Shown piece after piece: positions 53,328-62,905 of a stretch of 64,000 nt of DNA (position 1 is the first letter of the stretch; each line of letters opens with the position of its first letter). The notes under the pieces are model-generated. The model was not told the DNA's origin. It did no database searches and saw only the letters and a list, made by a program, of their open reading frames with translations. The stretch covers positions 1 to 64,000 of the forward strand of contig JABFGH010000020.1 of the NCBI GenBank assembly GCA_013112585.1. The letters are read 5' to 3'. This DNA comes from Ignavibacteriota bacterium (GTDB taxonomy: Bacteria; Bacteroidota; Ignavibacteria; Ignavibacteriales; Melioribacteraceae). The position numbers and the translations under genes are program-made.

Positions 53328-56300
53328 CATAGAGGCAGCGCTGATACACTTTATAACAAAATAATTATTGAATTCGAAAATAATTTAAAGGTATCCCTAG
53401 AACATGCAAAAGAACAATTAGCCGGTTACCTGCTTGGGCAATTTAAAGCCGGTGAAGGATATAATTTTACGCTAATTGCTACCGACTGCATAACATGGAA
53501 AGTGTTTGCACCTGATGTTACTTGTTTGGGGAATATTGGTGAATTAACAGAAGATGAATTAAAACTTAATGAAGTTAAAAGTGCCGAGTTTGTTTTAACT
53601 GAACGGAATACAGAAGAGTTTTACTACTGGATAGATAGATTTTTATTCAAAGAAGAAAAACAGAAAGCCACACTAAATAGAATTGAAGAAGCTTTCGGTT
53701 ATAATAGCAATGTATTTCTGGAATGTTTTCGTGAAATGACAATTCATTTTAATGAGGCTAAAAAATTCGGCGAGGTTCAAGTTTCATATGAACAATGGAG
53801 TAAGTTTTTAAGCATCGCTTACGGCTCGTTTGAAGCAAGTGAAAGTAATTTTTTAATTCATACCTACCTTAGCGTGTTTGCCAAAATGCTTGCCTATGCT
53901 GTAGTTTCAAACGATGATTTTATTGACGACACAGAAATGAAAAGCATTATCGACGGCAGCATATTCCACCGGTACAGTATTCGAAATTTTGTTGATGACG
54001 ATTTTTTCCATTGGGTAAAAAATGAGCGTGACTTCAAAGCACTTAAAAAAGTATTCAGATTAATTGCGCAGGAAATTTCCACATTCGATTTTAATGATGT
54101 TGATGAAGATATACTTAAAGGCGTTTACCAAGAACTAATTGATCTTGATACAAGACATGCACTGGGTGAATATTATACGCCCGACTGGCTTTGCGAAAGA
54201 ATATTGAACGAGTATGAACTTAAAAAAGGAAATAGAATTTTGGACCCCGCATGCGGTAGCGGATCATTTTTAATTGCCGCTGTGCATCGCTTACGCAAGC
54301 TAAACCCCGGCATAACTGTGGAGGATATTAATAGCTGTATTTACGGAATTGATATTCATCCCCTTTCTGTACAAATAGCAAAAACAAATATGCTGCTTGC
54401 GCTTGGTAAAGGTGTTGTTAATGCCCGCACCCCGGTTCACATAAATGTTATACTTGCAAATACATTGCTTGCGCCCGATGGCGTTGAAGACTTGTTCGGT
54501 AAAAATTTTAAGATGCAGATAGATAAAGAAACACTTGAACTTAGTTCCCAAATTTTGGATGACGTTAAAGTTTTTGATGAAGCCCTTGAAGCAGCCGAGG
54601 AACTTGCTGAACAAACTTATTCTAAAAAAAGAATTGATGTAGAAGCATTTGAGAAAATTTTAATTAAACAAATTACTAACGGCGGTTTTAACAAACAGGT
54701 CGTTGAAAGCTTTTACAAAATTTATAATAGCCTTTGTAACGTAAAAGTTAAACGAAGAGACAGCATTTGGAAGTTTATAGTTCAAAATCTTTACAAGCCA
54801 TATTTCCTTTCTAATAAATTTGATTTTGTTGTAGGCAACCCGCCATGGTTTACTTACAGCTCAATTAAAAATGAAGAGTACCAAAATATTTTGAATGAAC
54901 TTGCAGAGAACTATGATGTAAAACCGAAAAAAGTTTCAAACTTTCCGCATCTTGAAATAGCAGCAATATTTTTTGCTTACTGCAGTAGTTATTTTTTAAA
55001 AGAGAATGGTGAAATATGTTTTGTACTGCCGAGAAGTTTTTTTAGTGCAGACCATCATGATAATACGAGAAGCGGAAAGACAAAAGGATTTAAACTAAAC
55101 ACAGTTTGGGACCTAAAAGATGTAACTCCGCTTTTCAGAATTCCGAGTTCTGTTTTATTTGCCACGAAAGCTAAAGAACATTCCAAACGTAATTTGCTAG
55201 CAAGCGGTATAAGTGGAATTTCATTCCAGGGCAAACTGCCGGAACATAATTGTAAATTGAAAGCAGCCAATAAAACTTTAACCGAAACTAAAGCCAAATG
55301 GTTTTATGTTAAACAGGGCAGCTCATCTGCATTATCAAATAAAAAATATAAAACTCAGGAAAAACCAAATCCTTATAAAAGCAGTTTTAAGCAAGGGGCT
55401 ACAATTGTTCCGCGTTCATTTTATTTTGTACAGCTTGAACAAGAAATGCCTGATGATTTTAAAGACAAGATAATTAACATTAAGACTTCCGAGAATATAA
55501 AAGCAGATGCAAAAGAACCGTGGAAATCAATTGACCTAAAAGGCAAAATTGAAAGCAAGTTTTTGTTTAGAACAGCATTATCAAAAAGTATTTTACCGTT
55601 TGCGCTTTACAAACCCGACCTGGTAGTGCTGCCGATAACTATAAATAAAAATGGCAGTGATGAAAAAGAAATAAAACTGCATTCTGCCGATGAATTGATG
55701 AGCGATGGATATTTGAATGCCTCACGCTGGTTCAAGAATGCTGAAAATTTTTGGGATATTTATCGAACAGAAAAAAATAAAACAATTGAACTAGAAAAAT
55801 ATTTGAATTGGCAGAATAAATTAGTCGATCAAAACTTAAATGCACCATATTTAGTTTTATATAATTCATCTGCTATAAATGCTAATTCCACAATTGTAGT
55901 AAGGGATAAATTAGATTTAGATTTTATAGTCGAACACAAAACTTATGTTTTATTTACTGCTGATTTGATTGAAGCATATTATTTAATGGCAATATTTAAC
56001 TCGAGCAAACCAAACGAAATAATGAAAGACTTTCAATCGAGAGGTTTATGGGGCGCACGGGATGTTCACAAAAAAATTCTTGATGTTTACTTCCCTAAAT
56101 TTAATGAAAGCGATGAACTGCATTTAAGACTTGCCCTGCTAAGTGAAACAGCACATAAAAAAGCAGCAGAATTTATTGAAGTAAATCCGCCTCAGCATGA
56201 ATTATCCGCAACCCGTTTAGGTCGTTACCGTGTAGAAATAAAAAAACATTTACACAAAGAATTGAAAGAGATTGATAAGTTGGTGAAAAAAATAGTTTAA
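53136..56300 (+). CDS. Large adenine-methylase/restriction protein (type IIG-like)
   Basis: 1054 residues. The N-terminal part resembles a PD-(D/E)xK nuclease of type IIG enzymes (GSADTLYNKIIIEFENNLKV, where the usual E-x-K reads EFE, about 67-86). A helical linker follows. The N6-adenine methylase then has motif I DPACGSGSFL (370-379) and motif IV NPPWF (568-572), and a C-terminal target-recognition-like region (about 780-1030). It is co-oriented with the Argonaute genes, the next starting 4 bp after its stop. It could be a stand-alone restriction-modification enzyme, or methylase-only if the altered nuclease site is inactive. The ribosome site is weak: GGAGG is 15-16 bases upstream. Confidence 0.8.
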   Translation: MKNKLILEYFNKVKSANKEATKKEAFKDLLNRLYSNEKELLKVIDKITLGSEKAVLEIPRKDKVHRGSADTLYNKIIIEFENNLKVSLEHAKEQLAGYLLGQFKAGEGYNFTLIATDCITWKVFAPDVTCLGNIGELTEDELKLNEVKSAEFVLTERNTEEFYYWIDRFLFKEEKQKATLNRIEEAFGYNSNVFLECFREMTIHFNEAKKFGEVQVSYEQWSKFLSIAYGSFEASESNFLIHTYLSVFAKMLAYAVVSNDDFIDDTEMKSIIDGSIFHRYSIRNFVDDDFFHWVKNERDFKALKKVFRLIAQEISTFDFNDVDEDILKGVYQELIDLDTRHALGEYYTPDWLCERILNEYELKKGNRILDPACGSGSFLIAAVHRLRKLNPGITVEDINSCIYGIDIHPLSVQIAKTNMLLALGKGVVNARTPVHINVILANTLLAPDGVEDLFGKNFKMQIDKETLELSSQILDDVKVFDEALEAAEELAEQTYSKKRIDVEAFEKILIKQITNGGFNKQVVESFYKIYNSLCNVKVKRRDSIWKFIVQNLYKPYFLSNKFDFVVGNPPWFTYSSIKNEEYQNILNELAENYDVKPKKVSNFPHLEIAAIFFAYCSSYFLKENGEICFVLPRSFFSADHHDNTRSGKTKGFKLNTVWDLKDVTPLFRIPSSVLFATKAKEHSKRNLLASGISGISFQGKLPEHNCKLKAANKTLTETKAKWFYVKQGSSSALSNKKYKTQEKPNPYKSSFKQGATIVPRSFYFVQLEQEMPDDFKDKIINIKTSENIKADAKEPWKSIDLKGKIESKFLFRTALSKSILPFALYKPDLVVLPITINKNGSDEKEIKLHSADELMSDGYLNASRWFKNAENFWDIYRTEKNKTIELEKYLNWQNKLVDQNLNAPYLVLYNSSAINANSTIVVRDKLDLDFIVEHKTYVLFTADLIEAYYLMAIFNSSKPNEIMKDFQSRGLWGARDVHKKILDVYFPKFNESDELHLRLALLSETAHKKAAEFIEVNPPQHELSATRLGRYRVEIKKHLHKELKEIDKLVKKIV

Positions 56301-56304
56301 TGAA

Positions 56305-57696
56305 ATGATTCCATATAAACCAAAAATATTTGTAAGCTCAACAATAAAAGATATGCCTAATGAACGGATTGCGGCACTTAAAGCAATAAATGAATTTGGT
56401 GCTGAACCAGTTATGTCGGAGTATACGATAAGTGCTCAAAATTCAAATAGTATATCAGTTTGTTTAGACAGTGTTAAGAATAGTCATATTTATGTCCTTA
56501 TACTTGGGGGTAAATTTGGATGGCAACCCTTTGGTAAAGAATCAATAACTGAACTTGAATATAATACGGCACAAACTAATAATGTTCCTACCTTAGTTTT
56601 TAATACTCATTATCGTAAAGATGATTTACAAACTGAGTTTTCAGATAAAGTAGGAGCAACATACTTTTGGAAAACTATCGATGATGTATTTCAATTAAAG
56701 GAAGAGCTAACAAAAAGTTTAAAAATAGAAATAGAAAAATTACAAAAAAATCAAATAAATAATACAGAACCAATCTATTCCAATCTGATAAATATTTCAT
56801 TTCCAGAAAAACTTTATATCGCAGATCTCAATCTTGATCGAGATGAAATAATTCAAAATTCCAAAAGTACAAGAAAATGGTTATCGAAAAATGCAAGTTG
56901 GTTTGATATTGCCGTCTCAGCAATACATCAAAGAGGTATTATTTTTCCGCATGATTGGACAATTTATAAAAAGCAAATTTTAACTTTCCATAATCTATCT
57001 GATTCTGATGTCGCATTATCAAAAATATGTGATTTAGGAACAGTAACGCCTTTGTATTGTTCTGAATTTTATAACCAATCTTTGGATCAATTGTCAGTGT
57101 TTAAAACTTTATTGGCAAAATGTCTTCAAACAAAACTTTACAGGCTAAATATTAAATGGTATAAAGATGAAAAACTATTTGCTTTTTTACCTGTTTCCAA
57201 AGATTCAAAAGACAGGTGGATTAATCGAAAAATTGAGTGGACAAAAACAAAAAGGAATAGCAGAACAGTCACAAAAACAACTTATAGCTTAAAGGACCCC
57301 AACAAAATATCAAGTACTAGACACCTAGCATTTGAGGCAAAGTTTTACTTTTTAAATGAAGAGTGGTTTGTTGCAATTAAGCCTGACTGGTTAATAACGT
57401 GGAAGGATTTTGAAGCAAGTAAATATGGTTTTGAAAAGATTCAGTACATAAAACAGAAAGAAAAAAATATTCACGTCTTTAATCATTTAAATTTTATTCT
57501 TTGGTACTTACAGCCTGATAGAACACTACCACTTTTTAATGAATATACTGAATACAAGTTTTTAAAAATTGAGAGTTTTTTAAAATTTGATGCTTTCCCT
57601 ATTATTCATGATGAACTTTGGAGACAGTTGGAAAGTAAAAAAAATAGTAAAAATTTAATTGATAAAAATGGAACAATTGATCTATTCATAAAATGA
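56305..57696 (+). CDS. DUF4062-APAZ protein (effector subunit of short Argonaute system)
   Basis: 463 residues. Residues 1-120 are DUF4062: PKIFVSSTIKDMPNERIAAL, a TIR/NDT-like nucleotide-glycosidase-type fold with acidic residues in ITELEYN (E83, E85) where a catalytic Glu would sit. A charged linker follows (130-160). Residues 168-455 are an APAZ domain: YIADLNLDRDE, WFDIAVSAIHQRGIIFPHDW, ICDLGTV, then RHLAFEAKFYFLNEEWFVAI and PDW. APAZ domains dock on short Argonautes and stand in for their missing N/PAZ part. The ATG lies 4 bp after the methylase stop and the gene overlaps the Argonaute gene by 4 bp. Known partners carry TIR, SIR2 or nuclease domains; DUF4062 here appears different. Confidence 0.8.
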   Translation: MIPYKPKIFVSSTIKDMPNERIAALKAINEFGAEPVMSEYTISAQNSNSISVCLDSVKNSHIYVLILGGKFGWQPFGKESITELEYNTAQTNNVPTLVFNTHYRKDDLQTEFSDKVGATYFWKTIDDVFQLKEELTKSLKIEIEKLQKNQINNTEPIYSNLINISFPEKLYIADLNLDRDEIIQNSKSTRKWLSKNASWFDIAVSAIHQRGIIFPHDWTIYKKQILTFHNLSDSDVALSKICDLGTVTPLYCSEFYNQSLDQLSVFKTLLAKCLQTKLYRLNIKWYKDEKLFAFLPVSKDSKDRWINRKIEWTKTKRNSRTVTKTTYSLKDPNKISSTRHLAFEAKFYFLNEEWFVAIKPDWLITWKDFEASKYGFEKIQYIKQKEKNIHVFNHLNFILWYLQPDRTLPLFNEYTEYKFLKIESFLKFDAFPIIHDELWRQLESKKNSKNLIDKNGTIDLFIK

Positions 57697-59108
57697 AATT
57701 TAACTTATTAAATGAGCCTGAACTAGTATTTGGTGGTGGAAAACATATCTGTCCCAAAACTGGGATAACTGATTATAGTGTTTATGATATTAATTTTAAG
57801 GCTAGAAAAACCGATTTCCTTTTAGGTATAGTTGGTTTAGAGGAAGATATTGAAAAATTAAATGATTGGCTAAAAGTTTGCGAGGGATTCATTAGTGCAG
57901 AAGATTCAGATAAACAAAATATTTCTTTTCCAGGATTTAACAGGAATACAGGTTTCAAATCATCATTTCAATATTCAAGCGAAATATCAAGAATGTTAAG
58001 TTTAAGTACACTAAAAGAAATATTGAGAGAACCGAATAGAAATAAACGAATAAGTGATGCTGTAAATGAATTTTATAAACAATGTAAATTTCTTTCTGAA
58101 GATAAAAAAGTTGATATTATTATTTGTATTATACCAAAAATATTTGAAGATAAAATCGTTAAAGATAGAAATGATTTCAGTGTAGAGGAAAATATCGAAG
58201 AAGAAAGCGATACTAAAAAAATTGAAACAAATTTCAGAAGAGCACTTAAAGCAAAATGTCTTCAATTTGATAGTCCAATACAAATCATTAGGGAATATGT
58301 ACTGTCGGAAAGTAAAAAAATTCAGGATAGAGCAACAATAGCTTGGAATTTTAGTATAGGTATTTATTATAAAGCAATGCAAACAGTACCTTGGAAATTA
58401 GATAGAGATTCTAATTTACCACCTGCTTGTTACGTTGGAATTAGTTTTTATAGGAGTAGAGATAGGACTACTCTTCAAACGAGCCTCGCTCAAATTTTTA
58501 ATGAAAACGGTAATGGTATAATTTTGAGAGGCTCACCTGTCTCTAAAGATAAAGATGATCGAATTCCCCATTTAAATTATGATGAGGCTTATGATTTGTT
58601 ATTTAAAACTCTTGAACATTATAAATTTGCCTTATCAACAATTCCTGGTAGGCTTGTACTACATAAAACATCAAAATTTTATGAGGATGAGCTACATGGC
58701 TTTGAGGCAGCAGCAAAAGAATTTGGTGTAATTGCTTATGACATAATTAATATTCAAGAAACAGATATCCGACTATTTAGAAATGGACTTTATCCACCAC
58801 ATCGCGGTTCAATGATAACTATTGATGATACGAAAATATTACTTTATACACGTGGATCAATGGAATACTATAGAACTTATCCAGGTATGTACATACCTGC
58901 TCCACTGCTGATAAACATTGTTAAAAGTGCATCTTCGCATAGGACAATTAGTAATGAGATTCTAGGGTTAACAAAAATGAACTGGAATAACGCTCAGATT
59001 GATGGTAAATATCCTATCACTATTGGATGTTCACGAAAGGTTGGAGAAATTATGAAATACCTAAATGAAACTGATAAGCCAAAAACAAAATATGCCTACT
59101 ATATGTAA
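57693..59108 (+). CDS. ago: Short prokaryotic Argonaute (MID-PIWI)
   Basis: 471 residues, the size of short pAgos. The MID domain lies about 100-240, and PIWI from about 245: ACYVGISFYRSRDRTTLQTS, then RLVLHKTSKFYEDELHGFEA, IINIQETDIRLFRNGLYPPH and TRGSMEYYRTYPGMYIPAPL. The first catalytic Asp of slicing Argonautes is absent (VGIS where GID/V is expected), as in all short pAgos, so it should bind guide and target without cutting. It probably uses the overlapping DUF4062-APAZ protein as effector. A guide-activated toxic response to plasmids or phages is the known behaviour of such pairs. Confidence 0.85.
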   Translation: MKFNLLNEPELVFGGGKHICPKTGITDYSVYDINFKARKTDFLLGIVGLEEDIEKLNDWLKVCEGFISAEDSDKQNISFPGFNRNTGFKSSFQYSSEISRMLSLSTLKEILREPNRNKRISDAVNEFYKQCKFLSEDKKVDIIICIIPKIFEDKIVKDRNDFSVEENIEEESDTKKIETNFRRALKAKCLQFDSPIQIIREYVLSESKKIQDRATIAWNFSIGIYYKAMQTVPWKLDRDSNLPPACYVGISFYRSRDRTTLQTSLAQIFNENGNGIILRGSPVSKDKDDRIPHLNYDEAYDLLFKTLEHYKFALSTIPGRLVLHKTSKFYEDELHGFEAAAKEFGVIAYDIINIQETDIRLFRNGLYPPHRGSMITIDDTKILLYTRGSMEYYRTYPGMYIPAPLLINIVKSASSHRTISNEILGLTKMNWNNAQIDGKYPITIGCSRKVGEIMKYLNETDKPKTKYAYYM

Positions 59109-59219
59109 ATTATTATTGGTTGAAAAATTTTTAGCTATAGAAAAATTTTTTACTTATGTTTTCTTTCAAGCAAAGGTTAAGAATATAAATCAAATCCCTG
59201 GAGAATACACTGTTGTTAT

Positions 59220-60134
59220 ATGAATATTGAAAATAAATTTAAATATGAAGTTGCTTTATCATTTGCCGGTGAAGACAGAAGATATGTTAAAGAAGTAGCG
59301 GTTTGCTTGGAGCAAAACGGCATTAGTGTATTTTTTGATGAATTCAATGAAACAGAACTTTGGGGCAAAGACCTTTATGTATATTTAGATGAAATTTATC
59401 GTAAGGAATCCCGGTTTTGTTTGATGTTCCTTTCAGAATCTTATGCAAAAAAGCTTTGGACTAACCACGAACGTGAAAGTGCACAGTCAAGAGCCTTCCA
59501 AGAACATCAGGAGTATATACTTCCAATTAAACTGGATGACACTGAGATCCCAGGAATCAGGCCAACCATTGGATATTTAGATGGGAGGAAATTTACACCT
59601 AATGAAATTTGCAATAGAGTTTTATCAAAATTGAGTTCAGTACAAAGTAATTTTTCTGAATTAGAAGATGATGCCGATATTCCTGTTGTAAAAAGAATAA
59701 TAACTGACGATGAAAAAAATAAATATCTTCTGAATGCTTTTGATGAATTAAAAAAGGCTTTTAGTTCTAGACTAGAAAAACTATCTAATAAAAATAAACA
59801 TGTCACAACTGAATTAAAGGAAATTTCAAAATCTGAATTTATTTCTATCGCAAAAACTGAAGAGTTCGAATTCGGTTCTAAGCTTTGGTGTTCAAAAAGA
59901 TTTTCCGATGGCTTAGCCATATTTTATAGAGAATCTTATAGGGAAGATTTTCAAAGTAATAGTTATAATGATAGTGCTCATGCTGTAGATAATGGGATTG
60001 AAATTTATTTTGAAATTCTTGGGCTAGTTTTGGGATCCGTTCCGGGTACTGAAGAAATTGATTTAAAACATGCAAGTACTGAAGATTTAATTAAATATTT
60101 TTGGGGTAGATTTATCAGTAACTTTAGCTATTAG
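59220..60134 (+). CDS. TIR-domain protein, third component of the Argonaute locus
   Basis: 304 residues. Residues 8-135 form a TIR domain: YEVALSFAGEDRRYVKEVAV, GISVFFDEFNE, ELWGKDLYVYLDEIY, FCLMFLSESYAKKLWTNHER. The Glu in NHERES (E84 or E86) matches the NADase Glu of bacterial TIRs. The remaining 165 residues are a helical region and a small C-terminal domain I do not recognise. It is 111 bp downstream of the Argonaute, with no terminator seen between. It could be an extra NAD-consuming effector or an independent TIR defence gene. Confidence 0.8.
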   Translation: MNIENKFKYEVALSFAGEDRRYVKEVAVCLEQNGISVFFDEFNETELWGKDLYVYLDEIYRKESRFCLMFLSESYAKKLWTNHERESAQSRAFQEHQEYILPIKLDDTEIPGIRPTIGYLDGRKFTPNEICNRVLSKLSSVQSNFSELEDDADIPVVKRIITDDEKNKYLLNAFDELKKAFSSRLEKLSNKNKHVTTELKEISKSEFISIAKTEEFEFGSKLWCSKRFSDGLAIFYRESYREDFQSNSYNDSAHAVDNGIEIYFEILGLVLGSVPGTEEIDLKHASTEDLIKYFWGRFISNFSY

Positions 60135-60157
60135 TAATTTTGCTGATTAAATTAAAT

Positions 60158-60191
60158 GAAGAGCAGAACCACTCGAAATTTTCTGCTCTTC
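60158..60191. terminator. Perfect 11-bp hairpin, bidirectional terminator
   Basis: GAAGAGCAGAA (60158-60168) pairs with TTCTGCTCTTC (60181-60191) across a 12-base loop. It lies between the convergent TIR and amidotransferase genes. Its AGAGCAGA stem resembles the AGGGCAGA stem at 52320. Confidence 0.7.
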
Positions 60192-60211
60192 CTAGTATTA
60201 CCAATTTGGAC

Positions 60212-60931
60212 CTAAAAATCATGAACCGTACATATGCCAATTTCCGTCGAAAATTTATGCATACACCCATAACAAGTCTCATTTACTACTTCTCTTTCTT
60301 CAAGTAACTCAATACCACAGTATTGGCATAATTCATAGTCTCCAATCTCATGTGTCCAAAGTATATCAGGTCGCTCGCTTAAAATAGTACTCGGGCAGTA
60401 GCTGTAATTACTGAACCAGTTTCCCTTTTTATCCCAGTGTCCAAGATGTTCGTTTAGTATCCAGTATTTCCCTTGGTAATTCATGAATAGTAATTTTGAT
60501 CTTTCAACATACCTTGCAATTAGTTCCCTCATTGCTACGTTGTTTAAGAAATTGTGGGGCAGTTGTTTTAATATTTTTTGATTGAATGCTATTGTATCAC
60601 TCACTTTTGATTTTCGCTGCAATGGAATATCTATCATTCCGTTGTGCATGAATGCCAGTTTCTCATTTACTTTGAATGGATGAATGTTGTTTGTATCTAT
60701 TTTCCCGGATGTAGCAATACGAAAGTGAAGTGCTATTTTGGTTTTCTTAAATTCGCTTCTTAGTGTTGAATAGTAGTCGTAAAATGTGTTAAATGTTTTT
60801 AGTTCTTTGAATGTGTTTATTGATCCGTCAATTGCGTACATTAGCCCGGCTCCGTCGTTGTTTGAGTCCCAGCATTCATTTAATATTTCTTTGGATAGAT
60901 GTTCTTTTGTGTTAAGTATTATTATGCACAT
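60212..60931 (-). CDS. Class II glutamine amidotransferase-like protein (Ntn hydrolase)
   Basis: 239 residues beginning MC, so Cys2 becomes the N-terminal nucleophile after Met removal. CIIILN...NNDGAGLMYA, ALHFRIATSGKIDTNNIHPF and FMHNGMID are the GATase II signature (R/H-rich loop, HNG). The C-terminal part adds a four-Cys zinc knuckle (YELCQYCGIEL...CYGCMH). It would release ammonia from glutamine for its partner. It overlaps the amidoligase gene by 10 bp; the two should form one amide-forming enzyme pair. Confidence 0.8.
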   Translation of the reverse strand: MCIIILNTKEHLSKEILNECWDSNNDGAGLMYAIDGSINTFKELKTFNTFYDYYSTLRSEFKKTKIALHFRIATSGKIDTNNIHPFKVNEKLAFMHNGMIDIPLQRKSKVSDTIAFNQKILKQLPHNFLNNVAMRELIARYVERSKLLFMNYQGKYWILNEHLGHWDKKGNWFSNYSYCPSTILSERPDILWTHEIGDYELCQYCGIELLEEREVVNETCYGCMHKFSTEIGICTVHDF

Positions 60932-62139
60932 TGTTTTACCTCAATAAATTTTGTTAAGTTTTTGTAATTTTTGTCTTTCTTTATGTAGTCGTAGAAATGA
61001 TCTTTGGTAAGCTGTTTAAGGGATGTTACTTTTACGAAGCTGCATATAGCAACTACGAATTCTATGTTTTTGTGATAAGAGTTTTCGTTTAGTGTTCCTC
61101 TGAAGATTCTAAACTCGATTGTACTTTGGTTTTGAAGATTTATTGCCGTGTATCTTTCGCTTCCACCTTTCTTTTTACTTTGGTTATAAATTGCTTTTTT
61201 GTCTTTCTTTATTTTCCCCCATTGATTGAGATTGTTAGATTTCCTTTGCGATATTACTTCTACGAATTCTTCATTCTGGCAGAAGAATAAGTGCAGTTTG
61301 GCTAGGTCTAATCCGGATAAGTAACTTTTCGTTATGTGGATATGGATGCCGCATGTTGAGGTATTGTATGATCTAAACCCATGATCCCTTAGCGTATTAA
61401 GTAGTTCACTGAAAATTGATTTGTGCTGATTGTACCACGAGTGACTAAATGGATGAGTTACTATTTCAAATCCATCTTCAATACTGCTGTCATTTTTTAA
61501 GTAGTAGAGTCTTGATATATCATTTATCTCTTCGGCACAGCTTGCCCTGCAATTGCCTTTTGATTCAGTTTCAAGCTCAACTCCTAAAAAATATTTTGAA
61601 TTATCATTTGGATTTTTAAAAAATACTGGATCAGGTTTGTATGAATAATTATGTATTGATACGCCGCAGTTGCAGCCGTCATCCGCCCAATAATCGTTTC
61701 CGCAATTTTCACAGTAACTGTGCAGCTCGCCAAAGCAGTATTCGCAGTAGTCGTTTTGAGTAATCTCTGAGTAGCGTGAGTCATCATTTCTAATTGCTTC
61801 ATCACAGTGACGGCAATAGGTGTGGTCTGCATAAAAACAATCATTGCAATAGCTAATATTTCCATAAACGTGTTCTGTCCTTTCATTTTCGTGATAGGAA
61901 TTTTCACATCCCTCGCAGTAAAAATGTTTAGTTATAAATACTTCTTCGGGTAAGTATTCTTCCAAATAATCTGAGTATCTGCAATCATCCGTCCAGTATC
62001 TTTCCCCGTCATAGAGGATTGTTTCATTTTCGAAGTACCCGGTTTCATACCAGTTGTTTTCAAAGTGTGTACAATTTTTCTTTAGTCTGTATTTTCTATC
62101 CTCGCACAGACATATCAGTTCTTTAATTTGATGTTGCAT
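60922..62139 (-). CDS. Amidoligase (carboxylate-amine ligase) with N-terminal zinc-ribbon array
   Basis: 405 residues. The first 165 hold repeated Cys pairs of zinc-ribbon type (CEGCENSYHENER, CNDCFYADHTYCRHCDEAI, CEYCFGELHSYCENCGND). From about 180 the amidoligase domain follows: YFLGVELETES, YYLKNDSSIEDGFEIVTHPF, GIHIHITKSYL, TIEFRIFRGTLN. This glutamine-synthetase-like fold joins carboxylates to amines; with the overlapping amidotransferase it probably amidates or tags a peptide. Such pairs are known from phages and plasmids, with an unknown natural target. AGGAG precedes the ATG. Confidence 0.8.
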   Translation of the reverse strand: MQHQIKELICLCEDRKYRLKKNCTHFENNWYETGYFENETILYDGERYWTDDCRYSDYLEEYLPEEVFITKHFYCEGCENSYHENERTEHVYGNISYCNDCFYADHTYCRHCDEAIRNDDSRYSEITQNDYCEYCFGELHSYCENCGNDYWADDGCNCGVSIHNYSYKPDPVFFKNPNDNSKYFLGVELETESKGNCRASCAEEINDISRLYYLKNDSSIEDGFEIVTHPFSHSWYNQHKSIFSELLNTLRDHGFRSYNTSTCGIHIHITKSYLSGLDLAKLHLFFCQNEEFVEVISQRKSNNLNQWGKIKKDKKAIYNQSKKKGGSERYTAINLQNQSTIEFRIFRGTLNENSYHKNIEFVVAICSFVKVTSLKQLTKDHFYDYIKKDKNYKNLTKFIEVKQCA

Positions 62140-62344
62140 TGTTTTGATCTCCTATGATTTTATGGAGATCAAACTTTAAGGGCGGTTGTTTAGAAATGGA
62201 CATAGTTCACCCGGTATAGTATTGATGCATACTATCTTTAAATATTTTAGATGGTGAATATGTTTTTAGCGGTAGGTTCTAAACATTTATTTTGCCATAA
62301 GTTTGACCTCCATTGTTTTATTTAGAAAATTGTTTATTGGAAGA

Positions 62345-62599
62345 TTAGTAATCTTCCGGGAATAGAATTGTAAGTAAATCTTCACCGTTTGGACCGGCTC
62401 GATGGTCTAGTATTCCCCACAGTTTGTAGTTACTTACAAATACTGTCCAAAGATCAGGATTGAGTGGATCTTGTTTTTGCATTTTTACTTCTAGTTTCTG
62501 TAATGCTTCTTGCATTTCTGCGGGATTTAATTTTGCTGCTACTGATCTTGATGCCACTATGTAGAGTGACCCATTGTTTTGTTTTTCTAATATGTTCAT
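62345..62599 (-). CDS. Small protein of unknown function
   Basis: 84 residues with a good AAGGAGG ribosome site. It starts with a beta-strand (GSLYIVASRS), a helix (PAEMQEALQKLEVKM), then DLWTVFVSNYKLWGILDHRA and an acidic end DLLTILFPEDY. It has no signal or membrane segment. It stands upstream of, and in the same direction as, the amidoligase pair and could be its small partner or substrate. I recognise no family. Confidence 0.55.
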   Translation of the reverse strand: MNILEKQNNGSLYIVASRSVAAKLNPAEMQEALQKLEVKMQKQDPLNPDLWTVFVSNYKLWGILDHRAGPNGEDLLTILFPEDY

Positions 62600-62905
62600 G
62601 GTTCTTACCTCCTTAAATTTTACAGACTCAAGTGCAAAGAAATTGAGGCTGTATAAATTGATTTAGTGATTTTGTTAGTTAATTTTGTAGAATTTGAAGT
62701 GCGGTCTTTCATCTAGGTAATTTGGTCGTATTTTGGCTTCTCAAAGCCGGAACGGGCCAAATATGTGTTTTCGTTTAGTTGAAAACTACTTTGTGATTAA
62801 TTGAATCACAGCAGCATTTATCAATCCCGATTTTTATATCATGGAGATGTTCGCGTGCTGTAATTCAATTGGTTGTTGTGAGTGTGAATGTATGTGAAGC
62901 GTGAC
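62600..62905. other. Gene-free spacer
   Basis: About 300 bp. Apart from the AAGGAGG ribosome site of the gene at 62345 (near its left edge) I see no ORF, strong hairpin or repeat in it. Confidence 0.4.

Noticed and set aside
56305-57696. Canonical TIR-APAZ (SPARTA) effector
   Set aside because: The N-terminus reads FVSSTIKDMPNER and fits DUF4062 better than the TIR opening seen in the separate gene at 59220, so I did not call it SPARTA.
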